A stretch of DNA of 5,036 nt from the NCBI GenBank assembly GCA_002049885.1, contig MVCS01000141.1, positions 1 to 5,036 on the forward strand, in the 5' to 3' direction. The notes beneath the pieces are model-generated. The model saw nothing but the letters and a program-made list of their open reading frames with translations. It searched no databases and had not been told where the DNA came from. This document shows positions 1 to 5,036 of the stretch, one piece after another. The first letter of the stretch is position 1; each line of letters opens with the position of its first letter. A program made the translations under genes and the position numbers. The DNA comes from Planctomycetales bacterium 4484_123 (lineage in GTDB: Bacteria; Planctomycetota; Phycisphaerae; SM23-33).

Positions 1-55
1 TGACCAGCTCCCTGGCCTTCTCCGTAATGGTCAGCGCGCCGAATGGAATCCTCAT
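1..55 (-). CDS. Start of a probable DegT/DnrJ/EryC1/StrS family aminotransferase (partial)
   Basis: Only the first 18 codons are inside the window; the frame is open to base 1. The translation is MRIPFGALTITEKARELV. An opening of the form IPFG-x-L-x-I-T followed by a basic amphipathic helix is, from memory, how many DegT/DnrJ/EryC1/StrS sugar aminotransferases begin. These PLP enzymes convert keto-sugar nucleotides to amino sugars in the cytoplasm, for surface glycans or antibiotics. The ATG at 55-53 has a GGAG Shine-Dalgarno five bases upstream, so the start is well supported even though the family call rests on 18 residues. It begins 31 bases after the radical SAM stop, same strand, so the two are probably co-transcribed. 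A real gene start is likely; the family name is moderate at best. Confidence 0.55.
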   Translation of the reverse strand, partial: MRIPFGALTITEKARELV

Positions 56-60
56 GTCCG

Positions 61-64
61 CTCC
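61..64 (-). promoter_or_regulatory. Ribosome binding site of the gene starting at 55
   Basis: GGAG on the minus strand, five bases before the ATG at 55-53. It decides that the short open frame running off the left edge is a true gene start. Another ATG at 66-64 overlaps this site and is in a different frame. Confidence 0.55.
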
Positions 65-86
65 ATGACGTTCAATCAATGCCGAC

Positions 87-1727
87 TTACCGCTCTGCGA
101 CATCAGGGGAGCAGCCCGATCGCGACGTATCGCGCTCGGAGCCCCCGCCAGAGGAGGCGGCCTTCTCGCCCGCCGCAGGGACCGCCGAGGGCGGCGGGCC
201 CGCTGACGGGTCCCACCGCGCAGCGTACTTCCGCACCATCTTGTAGCCGAGCATCTGGCGGACGTGCTCCAGGACCGGCTGGCCGAACTTGTCCAGGATC
301 ATCTGCTGGTAGCGACTGTCGGAGAAGTAGTCCACGAAGGCCCAGTCGCGGAAGGCCAACACCTCGCCCGCCGCCAGATGCTTCGTCGGCAACGGCAAGG
401 TCTCCTCGCCGAACTGCGAATACCCGTGCCAGTGCTCCGGCAGGGGCCAGCCTTCAGCCAGGGCGCGCTGGTAGAGGCGCGAGCCCGGATACGCCATCGC
501 GCAGTAGAAGTTGACGAACTCGAAGTTGTGGCCCTTGGCCATCTCCAGCGTCTGCCGCATGGTCTGGTGGTCGTCCTCGGGCAGGCCGAAGATGAAATTG
601 GCGATGATGTATATGCCGGCCTGGCGTGTCCAACGGATGGCGCGCTCGGTCTGCTCGTCGGTGGACTGCTTGCCCACCGCATCGCGCACCTTTTCCGAGG
701 CCGATTCGAACCCGTACGCCAGCCAGTTGAACCCTGCCCGCTTCATCTTCTCCAGCAAGGCGGGCTTGACGGTGTTGACGCGGGCGTAGGCCCAGAAGTT
801 CAGGTCGTAGCCGCGCTCAATCAGCAGGTCGCAGATCCGCTCCACCCGGGCGGCGTCGAGCACGAACAACTCGTCGATGACCTTGATGTTGCGCACGCCG
901 TAGCGCCGCACCAGCAGGTCAATCTCCGCCAGCACCGACTCGGGGCTGCGGTAGCGGATGCCCGGCCGGCCGAAAAGAGCATTGATGCAGCAGAACTCGC
1001 AACGGTACGGGCAGCCCAGCGACGTGTAGATGACCGCATATGGCTGGCGCCGGTCGATGTGGTCGAAGCAGTGCCAGTTGTGCGCCCGGTAGCGGTCCAT
1101 GGGCAGCAGGTCCCAAGCCACGCCGGGCAGCTCGGCGTCCAGGTCGGTTATCAGCGCCGCCGGGGCGTTGGCCACCACTTGCGCCTCGGCCCGGTCGCCC
1201 GCCGCGGTCTTCCGAGCCGGGGACCCGGCGAAGTACCACAGCCCAGGCACGTCGCGGTAATCCTCGTCGCCCGCCCGCAACTTGGCCAGCAAGGCCCGCA
1301 GGGTGTAGGGGCCCTCGCCCTGGCAGACGAAATCGACATCCTCCTCGCGCAGGGTCCGTTCAGGCAGGGCCGAGACGTGCAGCCCGCCCAGCATGCGCTT
1401 CACCTGCGGGGCGCACCGGCCGATGGCCGAACAGATGGCCCCCGCGGCGGTCATCTTCTGCGTCGAGGCCTGGGGGTTGGCCCCGAAGACGACCGTCGCC
1501 GCCAGCAGCGGCTTCAGCTCGGCGACGCGCTGGCCGACCTGCTCCGCCGAGAGCTCCTCCGCCTCGGCGTCCACTATCTCCACCGCGAACCCCGCACCGC
1601 GAAGGTTGCTGGCCAGCAGTCCGATCCACAGCGGCGGCTCGATGCCGGAGAGCCGGGCGCCGAGTCTCTGGTACGAGCGCCAGCGCCCACCAGGATTGAT
1701 CAAGACAAGGTCCGGTCCACCTTTCAC
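87..1727 (-). CDS. Cobalamin-binding-domain radical SAM enzyme (B12-dependent radical SAM family)
   Basis: About 546 residues. Residues 7-150 form a Rossmann-like B12-binding domain, with LVLINPGG near the start, LGGLHVSALPE (113-123) and a GEG motif (137-139). The radical SAM core follows, with the 4Fe-4S cluster motif CPYRCEFC (Cys239, Cys243, Cys246), then FESASE (340-345) and FGLPEDD (380-386). The family cleaves SAM to a 5'-deoxyadenosyl radical; members methylate unactivated carbons or rearrange substrates of lipid, hopanoid, cofactor and natural-product pathways. I see no DxHxxG cobalamin-ligand motif, which is common in this class. I chose the GTG at 1727 because GAGGTGA precedes it at ideal spacing and the protein then opens MKGGPDLVLINP. 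An ATG at 1742 would add five residues. The last ~43 residues are low-complexity Pro/Ala/Gly/Ser. Its substrate is unknown; the neighbours suggest a glycan or lipid. Confidence 0.93.
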   Translation of the reverse strand: MKGGPDLVLINPGGRWRSYQRLGARLSGIEPPLWIGLLASNLRGAGFAVEIVDAEAEELSAEQVGQRVAELKPLLAATVVFGANPQASTQKMTAAGAICSAIGRCAPQVKRMLGGLHVSALPERTLREEDVDFVCQGEGPYTLRALLAKLRAGDEDYRDVPGLWYFAGSPARKTAAGDRAEAQVVANAPAALITDLDAELPGVAWDLLPMDRYRAHNWHCFDHIDRRQPYAVIYTSLGCPYRCEFCCINALFGRPGIRYRSPESVLAEIDLLVRRYGVRNIKVIDELFVLDAARVERICDLLIERGYDLNFWAYARVNTVKPALLEKMKRAGFNWLAYGFESASEKVRDAVGKQSTDEQTERAIRWTRQAGIYIIANFIFGLPEDDHQTMRQTLEMAKGHNFEFVNFYCAMAYPGSRLYQRALAEGWPLPEHWHGYSQFGEETLPLPTKHLAAGEVLAFRDWAFVDYFSDSRYQQMILDKFGQPVLEHVRQMLGYKMVRKYAARWDPSAGPPPSAVPAAGEKAASSGGGSERDTSRSGCSPDVAER

Positions 1728-1731
1728 GGAC

Positions 1732-1738
1732 TCACCTC
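1732..1738 (-). promoter_or_regulatory. Strong Shine-Dalgarno deciding the GTG start of the radical SAM gene
   Basis: GAGGTGA on the minus strand matches seven bases of the anti-Shine-Dalgarno complement and ends four bases before the GTG at 1727-1725; its GAGG core is seven bases away. The alternative ATG at 1742-1740 lies just upstream of this site and has only a poor G-run (GGGG) ahead of it. This favours the GTG start. Confidence 0.5.
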
Positions 1739-1766
1739 GCATACGTGCCCCGATCCACAGCGAGAG

Positions 1767-1797
1767 ATGGTAGCAGAGAACCCGCCCGGGACGTCAA
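1767..1797 (-). promoter_or_regulatory. Possible internal sigma-70-like promoter ahead of the radical SAM gene
   Basis: In the 58-73-base gap after the methyltransferase stop, the minus strand carries TTGACG (1797-1792), a good -35 match. A TACCAT (1772-1767) follows after 19 bases and matches four of six -10 positions. The spacer is longer than the preferred 17, and the -10 is weak. If real, it would give the radical SAM gene and the aminotransferase a second transcription start inside the operon. It could easily be chance in a GC-rich gap. Confidence 0.25.
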
Positions 1798-1800
1798 GGG

Positions 1801-2562
1801 TTAGATCCACCCGCCCGCAACCGGCCGCCTGCGGGCGAGGACGACCAGGCCCACCCCCACCGGCAGCGACCAGCGCCCCGCCAACGGCGCCTCCAGCGAC
1901 GCCAGCGCGCCCAACAGCCAGTTGACCGGGCGCGGCGGCACCTCGTTGAAGGACCGCTTCGGCGCCGTGGGCCGCAGCAGCCGGCACAGACGGTCGAAGG
2001 CGACGAAGGCCAGCTTGGCCGGCAGCAACAGCATGTTGTAGTAGCTCATATGCACGATCTCGAATCGATGCCGGAGCAGTCGGCAAAGCTGGCCGCGGCG
2101 GTATCGACGCCGGTGGCCCACGGCCTCGTCCATCTGCGTCCACAGCGCCGGGTGGGCAGGGACGGTCAGCAGCACATGGCCGCCGTCGTTGAGGTGCCGG
2201 TGCATCCACTCCACGGCCGCAGCGTCGCCTTCGATGTGCTCCAGCACGTCAGCCAGGACCATCAGGTCGAACCGTCTGGCCAGAGGCTCCGGCACGGCAG
2301 CGCGAACCAGCGCCACCTTCCCGCCCCACTTGCCGGCCAGGTGGTCCAGCGCTTCGGGGTTCGGGTCGATACAGGTCACCTGCCCGTAGGCCAGCAGCAG
2401 TGGCACATGCACGCCGAAGCCGCAGCCCACATCCGCCACGGCCAGCCCGCCACGCCGCCGCAGGTGCCGCTCCAGCACCGCCGCCACGACCCGCCTCCGC
2501 GCCCGCCACCACCAGTGGCTGTCCTGGACGGCACACATCAAGCTGGCTTCGGCTTCGTCCAC
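1801..2562 (-). CDS. Class I SAM-dependent methyltransferase (Methyltransf_11/UbiG-like)
   Basis: 253 residues from the GTG at 2562. The N-terminal HWWWRARRR (16-24) is a signature of a subgroup often found in polysaccharide clusters. Motif I is DVGCGFG (44-50), the SAM-binding glycine loop. Acidic motif II follows as CIDPN (Asp66), then FDLMVLADVLEHI (98-110), LLTVPAH (131-137) and GHRRRY (149-154). Two hydrophobic C-terminal stretches, YYNMLLLPAKLAFVAF and LPVGVGLVVLARRR, may associate with the membrane. It should transfer a methyl group from SAM to a small molecule, sugar or lipid-linked glycan in the cytoplasm; the substrate is not evident. The GTG has GGAG seven bases upstream. A TTG at 2601 would add 13 residues but lacks a clear Shine-Dalgarno. 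It starts about 60 bases after the glycosyltransferase stop and shares that gene's reading frame. Confidence 0.9.
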   Translation of the reverse strand: MDEAEASLMCAVQDSHWWWRARRRVVAAVLERHLRRRGGLAVADVGCGFGVHVPLLLAYGQVTCIDPNPEALDHLAGKWGGKVALVRAAVPEPLARRFDLMVLADVLEHIEGDAAAVEWMHRHLNDGGHVLLTVPAHPALWTQMDEAVGHRRRYRRGQLCRLLRHRFEIVHMSYYNMLLLPAKLAFVAFDRLCRLLRPTAPKRSFNEVPPRPVNWLLGALASLEAPLAGRWSLPVGVGLVVLARRRPVAGGWI

Positions 2563-2569
2563 GGCCCGG

Positions 2570-2573
2570 CTCC
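2570..2573 (-). promoter_or_regulatory. Ribosome binding site favouring the GTG start of the methyltransferase
   Basis: GGAG on the minus strand, seven bases before the GTG at 2562-2560. The longer TTG start at 2601-2599 is preceded by a GC-rich run without a comparable site. This is the main reason for preferring the 253-residue form, which still keeps 15 residues ahead of HWWW. Confidence 0.45.
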
Positions 2574-2622
2574 AAGGGTCCGGCGGCGACCTTCCCGGCA
2601 AGGCGCGCCCGACCGAGATGCC

Positions 2623-3369
2623 TCACGGCCATATGAATCTGTCCCGCAACAACTGAAGATAGTACGCCGCGCCCCAACGGAGTATCTGGAGCTTCCGCCG
2701 CCCGCCGATCCTGGGCGGCTCGTCGCCCGGGATCTCGGCCACCTTCAACTTCCGCCTGGCGCAGCGGACGGAAAGCAGCGGCTCCCAACTGATGTGAGTG
2801 CGGAACAACCTCTCGGGCAGGCGGAAGGCCCTCTCGCCGTCGAGCCCCAGCAGCCGGATCAGCTCCTTCCGGTAGGCCCGGAATATCACCATGATGTCCG
2901 TGTACCGGCCGCCGTAGAGCACATTGACCGTCCGCGTGAACAGCCAGTTGCCGAAGGCGGTGACGACGTCGTCGTCCAGGCTGACCGCCCCGTCCAGGTA
3001 GCGCGAGGCGATGACCATGTCGTAGCCTTCCTCCATCTTGTCCAGCAGCCGGGGGATAAGCTCGGGGATGGAGTTGCCCTCGGGGCTGAAGGTGACGATG
3101 ACCTCGCCGAGTACAAGGGGCAGGGCCTCGAGGTACCCCGTGCGGATGCCGGGGCGGCGTTGCACGTGCACGACGTGGCCAAGCTCGCGCGCGTACTCGG
3201 CGGAGCCGTCGGTCGAGCCGCCGTCCAGCACGACGACCTGGTCCACCCACTCCCGGCGGATGCGCGGCATGATGGCGCGCATCCCCTCTATCTCGTTGAG
3301 CACGGGGATCAGCAAGGTCGTCTTGAAGGGGCGCCGCCGAGGGGCGACGGGGCCCGAAAGGTCATTCAT
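2623..3369 (-). CDS. Family 2 glycosyltransferase, dolichyl-phosphate sugar synthase-like
   Basis: 248 residues with a GT-A fold. It has LLIPVLNEIEGM (19-30), VVVLDGGSTDGS (45-56, nucleotide-binding DGGSTDG), and GYDMVIASRYLDG (115-127). Further signatures are FGNWLFTRTVN (139-149), YTDIMVIFRAYRK (156-168) and KLKVAEIPGDEPPRIGG (207-223). It should transfer a sugar from a nucleotide sugar, probably to a polyprenyl-phosphate or nascent glycan at the inner face of the membrane. There is no membrane helix or GtrA-like C-terminal extension. The usual metal-binding DxD is replaced by SPEGNS (95-100); from memory this (S-P-D/E-G-N) marks a distinct subgroup rather than a dead enzyme. The ATG at 3369 has GGAG five bases upstream. 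An earlier in-frame start at 3504 would overlap the preceding gene by 100 bases and add 45 unconserved residues, so I reject it. Confidence 0.92.
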   Translation of the reverse strand: MNDLSGPVAPRRRPFKTTLLIPVLNEIEGMRAIMPRIRREWVDQVVVLDGGSTDGSAEYARELGHVVHVQRRPGIRTGYLEALPLVLGEVIVTFSPEGNSIPELIPRLLDKMEEGYDMVIASRYLDGAVSLDDDVVTAFGNWLFTRTVNVLYGGRYTDIMVIFRAYRKELIRLLGLDGERAFRLPERLFRTHISWEPLLSVRCARRKLKVAEIPGDEPPRIGGRRKLQILRWGAAYYLQLLRDRFIWP

Positions 3370-3374
3370 GGCAG

Positions 3375-3378
3375 CTCC
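3375..3378 (-). promoter_or_regulatory. Ribosome binding site of the glycosyltransferase gene
   Basis: GGAG on the minus strand, five bases before the ATG at 3369-3367. It supports the short start over the in-frame start at 3504, which lies inside the upstream gene. Confidence 0.55.
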
Positions 3379-3404
3379 ATTATCGCCGCCCGTCGGCGGG
3401 ACCT

Positions 3405-4376
3405 TCAAGGCGGGGGCAAAGGAGCACGACCCGTCGCTGGCTGCGTGCCCACCAGCTCGTCGATCAGCCTCTTGACTGCCTCCACGGTGGCACCCTCCAC
3501 GCAACGGCGGTAGGCCTTCCGCCGCACCTTCTCGATCTCGAACGCCCCCTCAGCCTGAGCCAGCCCGTAGAAGCGCGACCCGTATCGGATGACGTTGAAA
3601 TCCTTGTATCCCTCCAGGACCAGTTGCGGCTGAAGTTGCCCGGTCGGGCTGGCCGCCTTCTCCACGGCCCGGCTCAGGCGCCGGCGCACCTCCCGCCTGT
3701 ATTGCGCCGTGCCCCACGCCTCGTAGGCCACGAAGGCCGCCAGCAGCCCCACCGGCACGATGACGAACCATGCCTCCAGCAGGCGTCGCAGCAGCGGGCG
3801 CCGACCGGCACCGGGAGGTACCGGACTCGCCGGGCCTGACTTCGCCGCCGCAGGCCGGCCAGCGCGGGAGGCCAGTTCCGCCAGGAGCGTCTCGGCCCGG
3901 CGGGAAAGGGCCTCGAGCCGCTCCAGCATCGCGGCGCGGGCCGGGCCGGAGAGCCCCGGCAGGACGTCCAGGCGCTCCTCCATGCCCTTCAGCGCCGCCT
4001 GGACCTCCCGCAGCAGGCGCTGCTCGGGGCGGAGCGACCTCAGCAGCTTCCAGTACAGCCACACCGTTATCACCGTGTTGACCACCACGGCGACGAACAG
4101 GAACGACATGGTGGAATTGTAGATGACCGAGTAGCGCCGCAGGGGATAGGGGTAAGGGCCGGAGTCGGTCTCGGAAGGCTTGAGGGCCTTGAACTCGCGC
4201 TCAATCTGCTCCAGCCGGCCCGCCAGCGGCCCAGCCGCGGGCCCGGCGCCGCCGCCCAACTGGCGCCTCAGGCCGGCCAACTGAACCAGCACGACCGCCA
4301 GCAGGCACAGCACGACGGCCAGGCCGGCCGCCACCGCCGGCAGCATCCACCGCGGGTTGTTGGCATCCTTGGGCAT
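3405..4376 (-). CDS. Three-helix membrane protein of unknown function with C-terminal NVIRYGSRFYGL module
   Basis: 323 residues; I do not recognise the whole protein. Predicted membrane segments lie at about 11-34 (MLPAVAAG...VVLVQLAG), 87-112 (NSTMSFLFVAVVVN...) and 201-219 (EAWFVIVPVGLLAAFVAYEA). Residues 115-172 are a charged, helix-rich stretch (RLLREVQAALKGMEERL, LERLEALSRRAETLLAEL) that could form a coiled coil, followed by a Pro/Ala/Gly linker. Residues 257-308 make a compact module: YKDFNVIRYGSRFYGLAQAEG, then a basic stretch and VEAVKRLIDEL. From memory a similar module, a 'NIVRY..RFYAL' followed by an 'eeVK..I' helix, sits at the ends of some bacterial glycan and methyltransferase proteins. 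By charge, the 113-200 loop is probably cytoplasmic. It starts 12 bases after the YfhO-like stop, and its AAGGGG Shine-Dalgarno overlaps that stop, suggesting translational coupling. A structural or scaffold role is possible, but unproven. Confidence 0.85.
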   Translation of the reverse strand: MPKDANNPRWMLPAVAAGLAVVLCLLAVVLVQLAGLRRQLGGGAGPAAGPLAGRLEQIEREFKALKPSETDSGPYPYPLRRYSVIYNSTMSFLFVAVVVNTVITVWLYWKLLRSLRPEQRLLREVQAALKGMEERLDVLPGLSGPARAAMLERLEALSRRAETLLAELASRAGRPAAAKSGPASPVPPGAGRRPLLRRLLEAWFVIVPVGLLAAFVAYEAWGTAQYRREVRRRLSRAVEKAASPTGQLQPQLVLEGYKDFNVIRYGSRFYGLAQAEGAFEIEKVRRKAYRRCVEGATVEAVKRLIDELVGTQPATGRAPLPPP

Positions 4377-4383
4377 CCATAGT

Positions 4384-4389
4384 CCCCTT
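4384..4389 (-). promoter_or_regulatory. Ribosome binding site overlapping the upstream stop codon
   Basis: AAGGGG on the minus strand, seven bases before the ATG at 4376-4374. Its first base is the last base of the TGA of the YfhO-like gene. This fits coupled translation of the two membrane proteins. Confidence 0.45.
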
Positions 4390-5036
4390 CAGTCGTGCGG
4401 GGCGTCCGCCACGCCGGCCACGGCGCGCCCACCGCCGCCCCGACGCCTTGGCCTGCGCATCGGCCGGATGGACCAGAAGACGTAGCAGGCGCCAAACCAC
4501 AGCGACGCCCAGAAGGGCCACCTCGCCGGCCAGGGATTGTACTCGAAGCGCACGCGCGACCTGCCCGGCGGAATCCAGACGGCCTTGTGGACCAGGTTGG
4601 CCCGGTACACCTTCCTCCGCCGCCCGTTGACCCGCGCGGTCCAGAAACGATCGTACCCGTCGGCATAATACAGCAGGCACTCCCGCTCGGCGCGGACCTC
4701 GAGCACCAGGTGATTGAAGCCGAAGTCCCTGACCTCAACCGCCGGGGCGGTCTCGGGCGGGCGGTACGGCACCTCAATCGCGTCCCGCCCGCGCAGCCCA
4801 TCGACCGTGAGCACGGCCACGTCCGAGAGGTTCGGCAGGCGCTTGAGCACCCGCATGGCCGCCCCCTTGCTGCGGGCGTAGTACACCTTTGAGGGAAAGC
4901 GGATTCTGGGCACCTCGTCGCCGGCGAGCTGGCGGAACTTCCATCGCGGCAACTGCTGGGAGACCCGCCTCAACAGCACCGAGTGCATGTAATTGAAATA
5001 TGTGTGCCGGGCGCGAATCCGCTCCACGCCGTCCTC
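4389..5036 (-). CDS. C-terminal part of a YfhO-like membrane protein (partial)
   Basis: The frame is open to base 5036, so the N-terminal part, where the many membrane helices of this family lie, is outside the window. 215 complete codons are present. The section LLYYADGYDRFWTARVNG then VYRANLVHKAVWIPPG then VRFEYNPW is the C-terminal beta-rich domain of YfhO-type proteins, where a hallmark YxGWxaxVDGkp...YRANyafrAVxVPaGxHxVxFxY pattern is expected. A single helix (about 168-187, WPFWASLWFGACYVFWSI) and a very basic tail (RPMRRPRRR) follow, which puts the domain outside and the tail in the cytoplasm. YfhO family proteins are implicated in lipid-linked glycosylation of lipoteichoic acid and other surface polymers; the donor and acceptor here are unknown. 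A GTG at 5027 exists but is not needed, because the domain is normally preceded by many helices. The downstream gene is 12 bases away. Confidence 0.8.
   Translation of the reverse strand, partial: EDGVERIRARHTYFNYMHSVLLRRVSQQLPRWKFRQLAGDEVPRIRFPSKVYYARSKGAAMRVLKRLPNLSDVAVLTVDGLRGRDAIEVPYRPPETAPAVEVRDFGFNHLVLEVRAERECLLYYADGYDRFWTARVNGRRRKVYRANLVHKAVWIPPGRSRVRFEYNPWPARWPFWASLWFGACYVFWSIRPMRRPRRRGGGGRAVAGVADAPHD

Noticed and set aside
264..1925. A 553-codon open frame on the plus strand
   Set aside because: It is antisense to the radical SAM gene and runs into the methyltransferase. The translation has no recognisable domain, whereas the minus strand has full motifs. Long antisense frames are expected in GC-rich genes.
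2249..3250. A 333-codon minus-strand frame overlapping the glycosyltransferase and methyltransferase
   Set aside because: It is a shifted-frame shadow, with Arg/Gly/Ala-rich low-complexity translation that crosses two genes whose motifs lie in another frame.
3384..3398. Small hairpin CGCCG/CGGCG between the three-helix gene and the glycosyltransferase, as a terminator
   Set aside because: It has a five-pair stem with no T-run after it on the minus strand and sits just ahead of the next Shine-Dalgarno, so it does not look like a terminator.
3370..3504. Upstream in-frame start for the glycosyltransferase at 3504
   Set aside because: It overlaps the preceding gene by 100 bases and adds 45 residues without family character; the ATG at 3369 has a good GGAG site.
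2050..3513. A 487-codon open frame on the plus strand
   Set aside because: It is antisense to the methyltransferase and glycosyltransferase. It is rich in His, Gln and Arg with no domain, as expected of a GC-rich shadow.
1..5036. RNA genes, CRISPR arrays, insertion sequences or direct repeats
   Set aside because: I saw no tRNA- or rRNA-like stretch, no regularly spaced repeats and no transposase or terminal repeats; coding sequence fills nearly all the window.

Overview
This is a GC-rich bacterial window in which every gene I can support lies on the minus strand, so the biological order runs from base 5036 down to base 1. Six genes, two of them cut by the window edges, are packed with gaps of 12 to about 60 bases. 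All encode envelope or glycan-type functions. The high GC, the ATG/GTG starts with recognisable Shine-Dalgarno sequences and this mix of families would suit a planctomycete or deltaproteobacterium-like genome. That assignment is a weak inference; no rRNA or other marker is present.

In transcription order: (1) the C-terminal 215 residues of a large YfhO-like membrane protein, a family linked to lipid-linked sugar transfer; (2) a 323-residue protein of unknown function with three predicted membrane helices and a distinctive C-terminal module; (3) a family 2 glycosyltransferase resembling dolichyl-phosphate sugar synthases, with SPEGN where the usual metal-binding DxD is expected; (4) a class I SAM-dependent methyltransferase; (5) a cobalamin-binding-domain radical SAM enzyme; (6) the first 18 codons of what looks like a DegT/DnrJ/EryC1/StrS sugar aminotransferase.

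Together they read as part of a cluster for making and modifying a surface glycan or lipid-linked sugar. The aminotransferase would make an amino sugar, the glycosyltransferase would load a sugar on a lipid or nascent glycan, the methyltransferase and radical SAM enzyme would decorate it, and the membrane proteins would act at the membrane. The substrate and product cannot be read from the sequence. The individual families are known. The least explained gene is the three-helix protein at 3405-4376. There are no RNA genes, mobile elements, CRISPR arrays or convincing terminators. No stretch over 300 bases lacks a gene; the largest gaps are about 60 bases.
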